Source: Colwellia psychrerythraea 34H (GTDB lineage: Bacteria > Pseudomonadota > Gammaproteobacteria > Enterobacterales > Alteromonadaceae). From it: DNA of 64,000 nucleotides. The first letter of the stretch is position 1, and the number at the start of each line of letters is the position of its first letter. Position numbers and translations under genes: made by a program. Where the stretch lies: assembly GCF_000012325.1 (NCBI RefSeq), contig NC_003910.7, positions 1,798,001 through 1,862,000 on the forward strand, in the 5' to 3' direction. Below are positions 18,512 to 27,646 of this stretch, piece after piece. Under the pieces are notes generated by a model. It saw only the letters and a program-made list of their open reading frames with translations. It did no database searches and was not told the origin of the DNA.

Positions 18512-19153
18512 ATGAGTAATGTAGCGAATATCGAGCACTCGTTCTTTGCGGCTAGTCAGGAATTTGAAAACGCATGGGAAAACCCAAGAAATACACGTTT
18601 TGAATTACCGGCACCTGATGTTAACAAGGTACTAAGTGAATGTTATGAGGTTGGAAAACCTGTTCACCTTACGGGCAATATGGTCTGGGATATGGAGCTT
18701 AAGAAGGCGTGGAACCCTGCTAACTACATTCCATATGTTGTCTCTCGAGACCATGCGTGGGGTCGTTATTCTTTCGACGATGACAGTGAATATTTCGTGA
18801 GAGAGATAGAAGCAAAGGCTTGGATAATTGAAGATGCGATCGGACCAGTATTTGAAGAAGTTTTCATTAGTCACAAAGAACGACGAATGATTTTTCTTGG
18901 TCGAGATAAACTGACAGATGAGACTGGAAAAACTATACGTACCAACGAATATCAGCCTTTATTCCATGTTGAACATGGCGTCGCAGGTACTGAAGATGCT
19001 CCTTTAAATACTTGGCGCATTGTGATTTTGACCGAGAATAATGATCCACTATATCATCAGCCATTCGAGGAAATGGTCAAAGCAGGCGGGCTGCCAGGAT
19101 TCCTAGAAATATATATTAATAGAGACCTAGACGCTCAATTAAGTCGGAAATAA
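18512..19153 (+). CDS. Hypothetical protein, unrecognised family
   Basis: A 213-residue soluble protein with no signal peptide or membrane helix. It is rich in acidic and aromatic residues (FDDDSEYFVREIEAKAWIIEDAIGPVFEEV; shorter landmarks HAWGRYSF and YQPLFHVEHG). I do not recognise a family. The ribosome site CCGGAG precedes the ATG. It stands between the pirin gene and a degraded stretch, and its base composition looks a little higher in GC than its neighbours, which may point to acquisition. I assign no function. Confidence 0.65.
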   Translation: MSNVANIEHSFFAASQEFENAWENPRNTRFELPAPDVNKVLSECYEVGKPVHLTGNMVWDMELKKAWNPANYIPYVVSRDHAWGRYSFDDDSEYFVREIEAKAWIIEDAIGPVFEEVFISHKERRMIFLGRDKLTDETGKTIRTNEYQPLFHVEHGVAGTEDAPLNTWRIVILTENNDPLYHQPFEEMVKAGGLPGFLEIYINRDLDAQLSRK

Positions 19154-19623
19154 AGAAGAGTTTTCAGTTAAATTTAGCGATTTAATCGCTCAGATTAGGT
19201 TTTTAATTTTGAGCACTGACAATAGAGATAGAAACCGCAGACACAAAATCAAAAACTTTATAAACACTGGGTATGTTTATAAAGTTATCTACGTACAAGG
19301 TATATGAGTTTGACTACTTATATCTCGTAGGTAACTTACCCAAATTCCCATCAATAATTCAGCTTGTGCGGCTTTTTCAAGGCCGTCTAAGCCAGCCCGC
19401 AAGATACCAAACACGGCTTCTGCTACTCGTGTATTGAACCTCAGTTACTCCTGTATCGTTAGTGCTTTGCTTTGCTTTGCCATAAGTATCAACTCGTTAT
19501 TGGCGGACTTGTTCAGCGCTCGCGTTTACCGTATTAAAATAACTTGAGGTCAAGGCTCTTCTTAGCTTACGTTCAGTATCCTATACCTGTAAGGCACTAA
19601 ATGTCATTGGAGCGGGCTTTACA
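19154..19623 (-). pseudogene. Degraded region with a coding remnant on the minus strand
   Basis: This 470-base gap ends at the doxX duplication. On the minus strand about 19340-19430 reads as a short open stretch with protein-like composition (VFGILRAGLDGLEKAAQAEL), interrupted on both sides. The plus strand has no usable ORF. A 10-bp inverted repeat (CTTTATAAAC/GTTTATAAAG) lies at 19256-19284 and could end the preceding gene. The parent gene of the remnant is not identified. Confidence 0.35.
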
Positions 19624-20161
19624 TCAATACTTTTGAACTAATTGTTCAGATTTAACCGTTATTATTCGTTAGAGTCTTTAAATATAATAGCTTCATTGAA
19701 CAACAACAACGAACTTTAATAACAAACTTTGGAGAATAAAATGAACACCTCTTTTATAAAAACACTTATGACAACTAATGCTGGTTTTGCTGCGTTAGCC
19801 CTTAGAATTCCAACCGCTATTATTTTTATCGCTCATGGCGCACAAAAATTGTTTGGCTCATTTGGCGGTTATGGTTTAGAAGGAACTGGTCAGTGGATGG
19901 CATCAATAGGGCTTGAGCCAGGATATCAATTGGCGTTATTAGCCGGTTGTGCAGAGTTTTTCGGCGGTATCGCTTTATTAATTGGTTTACTGGTTCGCCC
20001 AGCAGCATTGATGCTTAGCATCACCATGGTAGTCGCCATCTTTAGTGTGCATTTTGCCAATGGACTATTTATGACGAATAACGGTTATGAGTTCGCACTT
20101 GCTTTGTTCGCTATATCAATTTCGTTGATGTTTAGTGGTGCAGGTAAGTTAGCACTAGATA
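19624..20161 (+). repeat. Second copy of the lysR-doxX intergenic plus doxX segment
   Basis: This stretch repeats 16868-17405 at an offset of 2756 bases, in direct orientation and nearly identical. The duplicated unit begins just outside the LysR start codon, so it includes the LysR ribosome site relic and operator but no LysR coding sequence. Similarity fades in the last codons of doxX. Confidence 0.9.
19633..19649. promoter_or_regulatory. Duplicated LysR operator upstream of doxX copy 2
   Basis: TTGAAC-TAATT-GTTCAG keeps 16 of 17 bases of the first operator and has the same distance to the doxX start. Confidence 0.6.
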
Positions 20162-20187
20162 ACGTATTGAAACAGCGCTTAGGTTAA
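19741..20187 (+). CDS. DoxX family membrane protein, copy 2
   Basis: A 148-residue near-duplicate of the DoxX protein at 16985. The first about 125 residues differ at only a few positions (for example AGSAEF versus AGCAEF). The C-terminus has diverged (LALDNVLKQRLG). It has the same four-helix layout and the same ribosome site. It lies 54 bases upstream of the glutathionyl-hydroquinone reductase gene, the arrangement seen for E. coli yqjF-yqjG, so this copy may be the ancestral partner or may have been placed there by the duplication. Probably co-transcribed with the next gene. Confidence 0.88.
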   Translation: MNTSFIKTLMTTNAGFAALALRIPTAIIFIAHGAQKLFGSFGGYGLEGTGQWMASIGLEPGYQLALLAGCAEFFGGIALLIGLLVRPAALMLSITMVVAIFSVHFANGLFMTNNGYEFALALFAISISLMFSGAGKLALDNVLKQRLG

Positions 20188-20241
20188 TAAAGCAAATAAT
20201 TCCTTTTAATATTTATTCACATATAACAGAGAGATACTACA

Positions 20242-21225
20242 ATGAAATCAGTAAAAAACAGTTGGAACAGCAGTATAAAAGATGGTGAATACCAACGTAA
20301 AGAATCACAGTTTAGAAACTGGATCACCACTGATGGCAGTGCTGGCATAACAGGACGCGGTGGGTTTCAAGCTGAGGCTGGCCGTTATCATTTATACGTA
20401 TCACTTGCTTGCCCATGGGCACATCGCACATTGATTTTCCGCCAATTAAAAGGGCTAGAAGATTTAATTACCGTAAGTGTGGTTCATCCAGATATGCATG
20501 AAAATGGCTGGAGTTTTAAGCATGATGAAGAGTCCGCCAAGCTCTATGGCACAACGGGAGATAATTTATATGACGGAAAATTTATCTCTGAAAAATACCT
20601 AGCCCAAGATCCTGATTACAGCGGTGTTAATAGTGTTCCTGTGTTATGGGATAAGAAAGATAAAGTGATTGTAAATAATGAATCATCTGAGATCATTCGT
20701 ATGTTTAATAGTGCTTTTAATGACATTACGGGTAATACACTAGACTTTTATCCTGAACACTTACGTGAAAAAATTGATCATGAAAATGAGTTGGTCTATC
20801 ACAAAATTAATAATGGCGTGTATAAAACTGGCTTTGCGACAACGCAAGAAGCCTATGACAAAAATGTAAACGAATTATTTGCCGCATTAGAACAGATTGA
20901 TGAAAAGTTATCAAAACAACGTTATTTAACAGGTGATGAAATCACCGAGGCTGATTGGCGCTTGTGGGCAACATTAGTTCGATTTGATTCGGTATATCAT
21001 ACGCATTTTAAATGTAACTTAAAATTGATCAAAGAATTTAGCAACATCTACAATTATATGTTGGAACTGTTTCAAGTACCTAACGTCGCTAAAACGGTAA
21101 ATGAAGCGCACATTAAACGTCATTATTATGCGAGTCATGTGGCGATTAACCCTTATGGCATTGTTCCTATTGCTCACCAGCAAGATTGGACCGCCCAGCA
21201 CAACCGAGATAAGCAATTTAGTTAG
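20242..21225 (+). CDS. yqjG: Glutathionyl-hydroquinone reductase (Xi-class GST, YqjG-like)
   Basis: Cytoplasmic enzyme of 327 residues that reduces glutathionyl-hydroquinones with glutathione. The catalytic Cys57 lies in the CPWAHR motif characteristic of Xi-class GSTs. Further conserved parts are NNESSEIIRMFN (glutathione site) and the helical domain ending in RHYYASHVAINPYGIVP. The length matches E. coli YqjG (328). It is downstream of doxX copy 2 and likely under the YhaJ-like regulator, so the cluster would form a quinone detoxification response. A terminator follows. Confidence 0.92.
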   Translation: MKSVKNSWNSSIKDGEYQRKESQFRNWITTDGSAGITGRGGFQAEAGRYHLYVSLACPWAHRTLIFRQLKGLEDLITVSVVHPDMHENGWSFKHDEESAKLYGTTGDNLYDGKFISEKYLAQDPDYSGVNSVPVLWDKKDKVIVNNESSEIIRMFNSAFNDITGNTLDFYPEHLREKIDHENELVYHKINNGVYKTGFATTQEAYDKNVNELFAALEQIDEKLSKQRYLTGDEITEADWRLWATLVRFDSVYHTHFKCNLKLIKEFSNIYNYMLELFQVPNVAKTVNEAHIKRHYYASHVAINPYGIVPIAHQQDWTAQHNRDKQFS

Positions 21226-21277
21226 TTTGTTATTTAAAGAATTTTTGTGCAGTAACAATAAGCTTATAAATCAACCC

Positions 21278-21312
21278 AACTTACGTCAGTTAACCGTGAC
21301 GTAAGTTTTTTT
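21278..21312 (+). terminator. Terminator after yqjG
   Basis: AACTTACGTCA and TGACGTAAGTT arms (11 bp, perfect) with an 8-base loop and a T run. Confidence 0.92.
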
Positions 21313-21659
21313 GCTTATCCATATCTGGCCCTTGCTGATTTTAAGTTACATTTATAAGCGTATCGTTACTTTAACGTGTTAAGAGTCTAGCGGTTCATTT
21401 TGATTGGCAGTGGGTATTGGCTATAGAAGATGATGTAATGCTTATGTGTTATTCAAACGTTTGATTTTGTTTGCTTTTAATTTGTTATTGAACTCAGGCA
21501 TTACATGGGGTGCTGTTTATTCGTTTATAAGACATTAGCGGAATCAAATAAAGCTGTTGATAGAGTATATAAAGCAAGGTTACCATAATCTAAATCATTA
21601 TATTTAATGCTATTAATCAAACAAACTTTATTAAACTTCGAATTGAGCCTAACGATCTT
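21313..21659. other. Intergenic region before modF
   Basis: About 350 AT-rich bases with no ORF, repeat or convincing promoter box seen. Confidence 0.4.
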
Positions 21660-23039
21660 ATGATAAACATTACAAATTTTGAACACACCAAGTTAGCGAT
21701 TAAAAACTGGCAAGTACTTGAAAATGAAAGTTGGTGTATTTTGGGGCGAAATGGCTCAGGAAAACAATACCTTGATCAGCTTTTAACGGGTACTTTACAG
21801 CCAGATTCAGTCGATGAATTTAAAATACCCCATGCAGATAAGGTCGGAATGGTTTCTTTTGAAAGCCAACAAGAGGTTTATGAGCATGAATTAAAAATGG
21901 ATGCTTCTGATTATACCGATGCCAATGATATTGGTACTAAAGCTAAAGACTTTTTACCTAAAGATAAACTTAATGATGTGCTGATCAGTGAATTTGGTTT
22001 GAGCCACCGACTTGAAAGTGGTTATCGACAGTTAAGTACAGGTGAGGGGAGAAAGCTCTTAATCTTACAGGCGATATTTAATGGCGTAGAGCTTCTTGTA
22101 TGCGATAACCCTTTTGATAGCTTAGATGAAGCTTCCTGTATCGCTTTGTCAAATGCATTAGAACGCTTATCGAAAACAGGCATTAATGTGTTACTGATGC
22201 TAAATAATCGACAAGATATTCCTGCGTGGTGTAACAATATCGCCTTTATTGAACGAGGACAGTTTGATGTTGTCGGCAAACTAGAAAGTGACGAAACCAA
22301 ACGACAGTTAGACGCATTGTTAATGCCAGTATCTGACAATGTTAGTTGGCCAACTAACATGCAAGAATTGTGTGACTTCAAGCACGACTATCTAGTAAAA
22401 CTATGTAAGGGTAAAGTTCAGTACAAAGGGGTAAGCGTTTTTGAAAATTTAGATGTTTACATCAAACCATTGCAGCATACCTTGATCACAGGTCCAAACG
22501 GCAGTGGTAAATCTACCTTAATGCAGTTAATTACTGGGGATTGCACCCAATGTTATAGTAATGACATTCATGTTTTAGGCTATAAACGAGGCTCAGGTGA
22601 AAGTATTTGGGAACTCAAGAAAGACATGGGTATTGTCAGTGCTGAATTACACCGACAATATCGCGTAAACGGCGATCTGCTAACGGTAGTTCTTTCAGGT
22701 TTTTATGATTCTATTGGTCTTTATCAACAAGCTGATCAGCATAAAATTGAAATTGCTCGACAGTGGTTAGAAAAAATTGGCTTATTAGCACACCAACATA
22801 GTTCTTTTCGCAGCTTAAGTTATGGAGAACAACGGTTAGCTTTAATTGCTAGAGCTTTGGTTAAATCTCCCTATTTATTGATATTAGATGAGCCGACACA
22901 AGGTTTAGATGAGCTTAATCGACATAGAGTACTTAATTTTTTAGAACACTTATCCGAACAAAAGCACAGTACCATGTTATTAGTGAGTCATCGTAAAGAT
23001 GAGTACTTATCAATTTTTGAGCAGCATATAAAATTGTAA
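21660..23039 (+). CDS. modF: ModF-like tandem ABC ATPase
   Basis: Cytoplasmic protein of 459 residues with two ABC nucleotide-binding domains and no membrane part. Domain 1 has Walker A GRNGSGKQ, where the usual S/T after the lysine is Q, and signature LSTGEGRK. Domain 2 has a canonical GPNGSGKST, signature LSYGEQRL and Walker B LLILDEPTQGLDE. This matches ModF/PhrA (E. coli, 490 residues), encoded next to molybdate regulators in enterics; no mod genes are adjacent here. The degenerate first P-loop suggests only the second site hydrolyses ATP. The start has no clear ribosome site, so a slightly later start is possible. Confidence 0.85.
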   Translation: MINITNFEHTKLAIKNWQVLENESWCILGRNGSGKQYLDQLLTGTLQPDSVDEFKIPHADKVGMVSFESQQEVYEHELKMDASDYTDANDIGTKAKDFLPKDKLNDVLISEFGLSHRLESGYRQLSTGEGRKLLILQAIFNGVELLVCDNPFDSLDEASCIALSNALERLSKTGINVLLMLNNRQDIPAWCNNIAFIERGQFDVVGKLESDETKRQLDALLMPVSDNVSWPTNMQELCDFKHDYLVKLCKGKVQYKGVSVFENLDVYIKPLQHTLITGPNGSGKSTLMQLITGDCTQCYSNDIHVLGYKRGSGESIWELKKDMGIVSAELHRQYRVNGDLLTVVLSGFYDSIGLYQQADQHKIEIARQWLEKIGLLAHQHSSFRSLSYGEQRLALIARALVKSPYLLILDEPTQGLDELNRHRVLNFLEHLSEQKHSTMLLVSHRKDEYLSIFEQHIKL

Positions 23040-23086
23040 GTTCTGCATTCACTAGTTAGATCCAGAACGAGTATCTGTTAGCGAGA

Positions 23087-23117
23087 AAGGTAAGGGAGTA
23101 ATCACTCCTTTACCTTA
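23087..23117. terminator. Bidirectional terminator between modF and the OYE gene
   Basis: AAGGTAAGGGAGT and ACTCCTTTACCTT arms with a 4-base loop stand between convergent genes. Confidence 0.85.
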
Positions 23118-23161
23118 TATCTTTATGTTATTGGAATCACAGCATAATAACTATCGAGTCG

Positions 23162-24319
23162 TTAAGGTAATATTTCCGCTGTTGGTTTTGTACTATCATT
23201 GCTTTGCGCAACTGAAGCTTGATCTGAATAACGTGGATAATCGGTATAACCACGCGCATCGCCGCCAAATAATGTTGATGGGTCAGTAATGTCGTTTAAT
23301 GGCAGATCATGCTTAAAACGATAAGGTAAATCTGGGTTAGCTAAAAATTTTCGACCATAAGCAATAAAATCGACTAAGCCAGAATCGATTAAATCCGCGC
23401 CGGTTTTTGCTGTGTAATTACCTGCAACAACAATGCTACCGTTGAAGTTTAACCGTAAAGCCTGTCTAAATTGGTCACTCACTAGCGGTGCATCATCCCA
23501 ATCTGCCTCAGAAAGGTGGATGTAAGCTAAGCCCAAATCATTAAACTTCTTACTAGCAAGTAAAATGGCATCAATTGCTTCAATATCATGCATACCACGT
23601 TGAGTAATAAATGGGGCAAGACGAATGCCGACTTTATTTGCGCCAATTTCGTCACTCACCGCTTCAACAACCTCCATAACAAAGCGTAATCTATTAGTAA
23701 TTGAACCACCGTATTCATCGTTACGTTTGTTTGAACTACGACGTAAAAATTGATCAATCAAGTAACCATTCCCGCCATGAATTTCAATACCATCAAAACC
23801 TGCTTCTATGGCGTTGCTTGCAGCGAGACGGTAATCTAGAACAATATCCTTAATATCTTGCTTTGATAATTCACGTGGAACGGGGCAATCTACCATGCGT
23901 CCTATTCCATCCTCACCCACAACCCATACTTGTGCATCAGGCGCAATTGCAGAAGGAGCCACAGGCAGTCCATCAACATGAAAGGAAGCATGAGACATAC
24001 GGCCAACATGCCATAATTGAGAAACAATATGGCCATCAGCTTGGTGAACTGCTTGGGTTACTTTTTTCCAACCAGTGACTTGTTCAGGGGTAAACATACC
24101 AGGCGTAAATGAATAACCTTTTCCCTGAGAAGATATTTGTGTTGCTTCAGTTATAATAAAGCCTGCGCTGGCGCGTTGCGCATAATACTCTGCCATTAAA
24201 TCCGTTGGCACATCGTCAGGTTGAGCAGTACGAGAACGTGTCATTGGCGCCAATACAACGCGATTGCTCGCTTCAAATGTACCTAGTTTTTTTGCGTTAA
24301 ATAGAATTGAGTTTTTCAT
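23162..24319 (-). CDS. Old Yellow Enzyme family alkene reductase (NemA-like)
   Basis: FMN-dependent reductase of 385 residues that reduces activated C=C bonds and nitro compounds with NAD(P)H. The start LFNAKKLGTFEASNRVVLAPMTRSR, LWHVGRMSH, HGGNGYLIDQFLRRSSNKR and the ending YGRKFLANPDLPYRF are typical of the class. The substrate-binding pair reads H and N in HGGNGYL. It overlaps the preceding VOC gene by an ATGA junction, so the two are translationally coupled. A divergent LysR gene lies upstream, the usual regulator arrangement for such reductases. Confidence 0.9.
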   Translation of the reverse strand: MKNSILFNAKKLGTFEASNRVVLAPMTRSRTAQPDDVPTDLMAEYYAQRASAGFIITEATQISSQGKGYSFTPGMFTPEQVTGWKKVTQAVHQADGHIVSQLWHVGRMSHASFHVDGLPVAPSAIAPDAQVWVVGEDGIGRMVDCPVPRELSKQDIKDIVLDYRLAASNAIEAGFDGIEIHGGNGYLIDQFLRRSSNKRNDEYGGSITNRLRFVMEVVEAVSDEIGANKVGIRLAPFITQRGMHDIEAIDAILLASKKFNDLGLAYIHLSEADWDDAPLVSDQFRQALRLNFNGSIVVAGNYTAKTGADLIDSGLVDFIAYGRKFLANPDLPYRFKHDLPLNDITDPSTLFGGDARGYTDYPRYSDQASVAQSNDSTKPTAEILP

Positions 24320-24756
24320 AATATTTTGCCTCCTAAAAAATCAAAATTTTCGTTAGTTTCATAAACAAGAGTTTGTTTTTTCTCTGTTAGTTCCTGATGT
24401 TCGTCAAGTGGGAAAAGCATTTCTACCGTTAAACCATCAGGGCCAATAATAAATAGCTGTCGTTCGTTTGAAATAGGCAAAGCTTTTTCGGTATAGGAAT
24501 AAGCGCTATTATCAAGTCGTTTGAGTAATGCGTTGTAATTAGCCCCTTCAAGAGCAACATGGGCAATTGAACCATTACCAAAGGCTGAAGAGGGTTGCTC
24601 TGCAATATGTATAAGCGGATTGTCATCGCTATATAGCCATAGACCATTAAATGGAAAAGGTGGCCGCTTTCCTTCGTGTAAACCAATCAGATCTACCCAA
24701 AAACACTCCATTGCTCTAAGGTCTGTCGTTAGTACTAATACGTGATTAATATTCAT
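24316..24756 (-). CDS. VOC (glyoxalase/bleomycin-resistance) family protein
   Basis: A 146-residue cytoplasmic protein with a vicinal-oxygen-chelate fold: MNINHVLVLTTDLRAMECFW at the N-terminus, then GLWLYSDDNPLIHIAE, and FIIGPDGLTVEMLFP carrying the terminal Glu ligand. Members are metal-dependent lyases or dioxygenases; the substrate is unknown. I chose the start at 24756 because it follows AAGAAGGT; an upstream in-frame ATG at 24834 has none. First gene of a two-gene operon with the OYE reductase. Confidence 0.8.
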   Translation of the reverse strand: MNINHVLVLTTDLRAMECFWVDLIGLHEGKRPPFPFNGLWLYSDDNPLIHIAEQPSSAFGNGSIAHVALEGANYNALLKRLDNSAYSYTEKALPISNERQLFIIGPDGLTVEMLFPLDEHQELTEKKQTLVYETNENFDFLGGKIL

Positions 24757-24888
24757 GTAATACCTTCTTAAATGCTCGTGATGAGTTTTGTTAATGAAAT
24801 AATAGGTCTTGCTCATAAACAAAACAATTGCCATAATTATTAAAACATTCTTCCTTAATTCGGAATAATATGAGCGGTATAAAATAAT

Positions 24889-25809
24889 ATGGATAAACTC
24901 GGTGATATTGAATTGTTTGTGCGGGTCATAAAAAATGAAGGTTTAGCTGCAGCAGGTAGAGAAGTTGGGCTTTCACCGGCAAGAATGACTGCGCGTATAA
25001 ATGGCTTAGAAGAAAGGTACGGCGTTAGATTGTTAAACCGAACAACTCGCCGGATTTCACTAACCGATGAAGGACGTAAGTTTTACGTTTCCTGCGAGCG
25101 AATTTTAGCGGAAGTAGAGCAGGCCGAAACTTCATTACAAACGGGTCAAACAAGCTTTACAGGCGCACTACGCATAACTGCACCATCTGATCTTGGACAA
25201 CAACACATAGCACCCGTGTTATCAAGGTTTGTAGAAGAGCATCCTAGCATCACACCTTATCTCTTTCTTTCTGACAGTGTTGTCGACCTAGTAGGGAACG
25301 GTTTTGATTTAGGGATCCGCTTCGGCAGTTTGAAAGACAGCACGCTGATAGCACGTCGATTGGCGAGTAATCGTCGAGTATTGTGTGCTTCACCTGATTA
25401 TCTGAAGCGTAAAGGCATACCTGTGCTTCCTGAAGAGTTAATACAGCATGATTGTTTGACCATGGTTCGTATGGCTGAACCACTAACTACTTGGCACTTT
25501 CAAGGTACCGCTGGTAACAGTTCAATTTCAATTCAAGGGACGAGAGCGTCCAATGACGGTGCTTTGATTAGGCGCTGGGCCATTGAAGGGGCCGGTATTG
25601 CATTAAAATCATATTGGGATATTGCTGAGGATCTAAAAGCAAAACGCTTAGTGACGGTTATGGATAATTACCAATATGACTTTAATCGAACAGGAACCAC
25701 CGGAGGGGCTGATCTCCATGTTATATACCCGAATAGAAAGTTCATTTCACTAAGAACCACCGCGTTTATTGAAGCTTTGAAGCAGCACTTTACTTCGGTA
25801 GACAGTTAA
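24889..25809 (+). CDS. LysR-family transcriptional regulator
   Basis: A 306-residue regulator with N-terminal HTH (IELFVRVIKNEGLAAAGREVGLSPARMTARI) and a substrate-binding domain of the CrgA/DsdC-type subgroup (LRITAPSDLGQQHIAPVLSRF; GFDLGIRFG). It is divergent from the VOC-OYE operon with a 130-base gap, so it probably controls that operon. The gap holds no palindrome that I can single out. The effector is unknown; an electrophile or quinone is plausible from the target genes. Confidence 0.88.
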   Translation: MDKLGDIELFVRVIKNEGLAAAGREVGLSPARMTARINGLEERYGVRLLNRTTRRISLTDEGRKFYVSCERILAEVEQAETSLQTGQTSFTGALRITAPSDLGQQHIAPVLSRFVEEHPSITPYLFLSDSVVDLVGNGFDLGIRFGSLKDSTLIARRLASNRRVLCASPDYLKRKGIPVLPEELIQHDCLTMVRMAEPLTTWHFQGTAGNSSISIQGTRASNDGALIRRWAIEGAGIALKSYWDIAEDLKAKRLVTVMDNYQYDFNRTGTTGGADLHVIYPNRKFISLRTTAFIEALKQHFTSVDS

Positions 25810-26185
25810 TTTATTAAACTAATGATTAATCTTCTCTAATCGAGATTGGAAATCTACTAAAAATCAGTGATTTAATTCAATGGAAAATATAATTTTAGAC
25901 ATCTCTACTCTAATTATTTAAATACAATACCAACCTGTACCTAACTTGCTTTGCTATAAACACTACTATTTACGTGTGTGTTTTGTACTACTCGAATTTT
26001 CTGCTATTTTTAGTATATTATAATTATACATATGGGGTTGAGTGAACCTTTTATGCTTAGTATAACTAGTTAGTATTCATTGTTGATAAGTCGTAGCTTT
26101 GGAGATACAAGCTAAACCCCATTAACGAGGACTTTTTCAGAATGATATCTTCTAAATTAATAGATTGTTACTAAGGGAAATAGTT
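25810..26185. other. Intergenic region before the lipase gene
   Basis: About 375 AT-rich bases. No ORF, no clear terminator and no repeat seen. Confidence 0.4.
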
Positions 26186-27019
26186 ATGAATTATTACGAT
26201 AAGTTCCAAGGAATAAAGCAAACCGATTCTTACGATGAAAAAACGTCGTTGTCTTTAGCAATCGCATGTGATTTAGCTTATGAAAAAGATGAAAATAAAA
26301 TAGCTTCAGTAGTCGAAAGTTGGGGGTATCAATTTAATGGTGCAATTGAAATTGTAAAAAAACCAGATGTAGATACTCAATGTTATGTTATGTCGAATGC
26401 AGATAATATTGTAGCGGTTTTTCGAGGTAGCGACGCCTTAAAAGACTGGTTTGCAAACTTTCAGGCTGTTTATGACCCTGGACCTTTAAAGGGTACTAAA
26501 GCTCATGAAGGTTTTCAAGATTCCCTATTTCCTGCGGTTATAGGCATTACCAACTTGCTAGATAGTGTGTTATCAAAAAATAAAAAAACATGGATCACAG
26601 GACATAGTCTTGGTGGCGCATTAAGCTCTCTTTATGCTGGTATGTTGATAGAAAATAAATATAGAGTATATGGGATATATACTTTCGCTAGCCTTAGACC
26701 TGGAAATGAAGCTTTTAAGGTGGGTTTAAATAATAAAATTATAGGTCCTCATTTTAGAGTCGTAAATTTTGGTGATGTTGTTCCTCATATACCACCTGAA
26801 CCATTTTATAGCCACCCAGGTGCTCGGGTAATACTGAAAGAAGAGGTGAGAGAGCATTCTGATGAATCATGGTTCTCTCAGCGAATAGAGGCTCTAAGAG
26901 TATTTATTTGTAATGCAACTGAAGTCTTAGATGTTGCTGATAATCATAGGCTTAGTGCTGACGAAGAAAGTTACATACCTAGACTAATAAAAGATTTAGA
27001 AAGATCTGATAATAAATAA
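26186..27019 (+). CDS. Lipase class 3 family protein
   Basis: An alpha/beta hydrolase of 277 residues of the fungal-lipase-like class 3 family. The nucleophile elbow is TGHSLGGALSS. The oxyanion region is VAVFRGSDALKDWFANF. The Asp and His of the triad are likely in NFGDVVPHIP and in the C-terminal NHRLSADEESYI or the HPG segment. No signal peptide is seen, so it is cytoplasmic or exported by another route. The ATG at 26186 follows AAGGGA and is preferred over an in-frame start 21 bases upstream. It is a single gene followed by a terminator. Confidence 0.83.
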   Translation: MNYYDKFQGIKQTDSYDEKTSLSLAIACDLAYEKDENKIASVVESWGYQFNGAIEIVKKPDVDTQCYVMSNADNIVAVFRGSDALKDWFANFQAVYDPGPLKGTKAHEGFQDSLFPAVIGITNLLDSVLSKNKKTWITGHSLGGALSSLYAGMLIENKYRVYGIYTFASLRPGNEAFKVGLNNKIIGPHFRVVNFGDVVPHIPPEPFYSHPGARVILKEEVREHSDESWFSQRIEALRVFICNATEVLDVADNHRLSADEESYIPRLIKDLERSDNK

Positions 27020-27214
27020 ATATTTTAATAATTAAATCAGGCTATTTAGTCATCCTCTATTTTGGAAATTGAGTTCTTCTTAATTGACGGAGGAAACTGA
27101 TAAGCTTTGTTATTTACTAAAAAGATACCTACGAGGACGAAACGAGAAAATAATAAACTGACTAACTGTGCAGTAATTCGAATAATTACGGTATAAGTTT
27201 ACATTTTATATAAT

Positions 27215-27248
27215 CAAAAAAGCACTAATAAATAGTGCTTTATATTTT
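27215..27248 (+). terminator. Terminator downstream of the lipase gene
   Basis: AAAGCACTA and TAGTGCTTT arms with a 5-base loop, A run before and T-rich sequence after. Confidence 0.8.
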
Positions 27249-27540
27249 ACATATTTTTTACAAGTGCAATAATTATTACCCATTAAAAAATCTGAATAAC
27301 CCCACACATTAAATAAGAGCCTTCGGTAGCAGCTTGAGTGTGTAATAAATACAATTAAACCACGATTTATGATACTGCCGTTCTTTTGATTAGATACTTT
27401 AAAAGTAACATTTCAAAAGTTTAAGGTTTTTTAGAATCATCTGGCAATAGAGTGATTCGAAAAAAGCCCAAACAACTTGACCCAGCACCGAACAATCAGG
27501 TTAGACATTCCTCTAAAAATTTTTGAAGCGCAACACTTTA
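27249..27540 (+). pseudogene. rimO relic: promoter region and first codons
   Basis: This stretch aligns with the region upstream of and into the intact rimO (about 32024-32325). Shared blocks include TTGATTAGATACTT (27387 and 32163), ATTTATGA (27365 and 32141) and, near the end, TTAGACATTCCTCTAAAA against TTAGATATTCCCTCTAAAA (rimO residues LDIPSK), then GAAGCGCAACAC against CAGAGCAACATC. The -10 box of the true promoter is degraded here. Several small indels separate the blocks. It stops about 105 bases before pntA. Confidence 0.65.
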
Positions 27541-27646
27541 GTAAGCTATGCTTTTAAATATATCTTGCAATTTAGTAACTTATTGTATTAATTTTGAACA
27601 AGTCACATCAGCAAAAAATATTCATATATATACTAAGGAAATTCAA

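Noticed and set aside
27548..27646. 33-codon N-terminal extension of pntA
   Set aside because: PntA starts with MIIGIPKES in the family, a ribosome site precedes 27647, and the extension is not protein-like.
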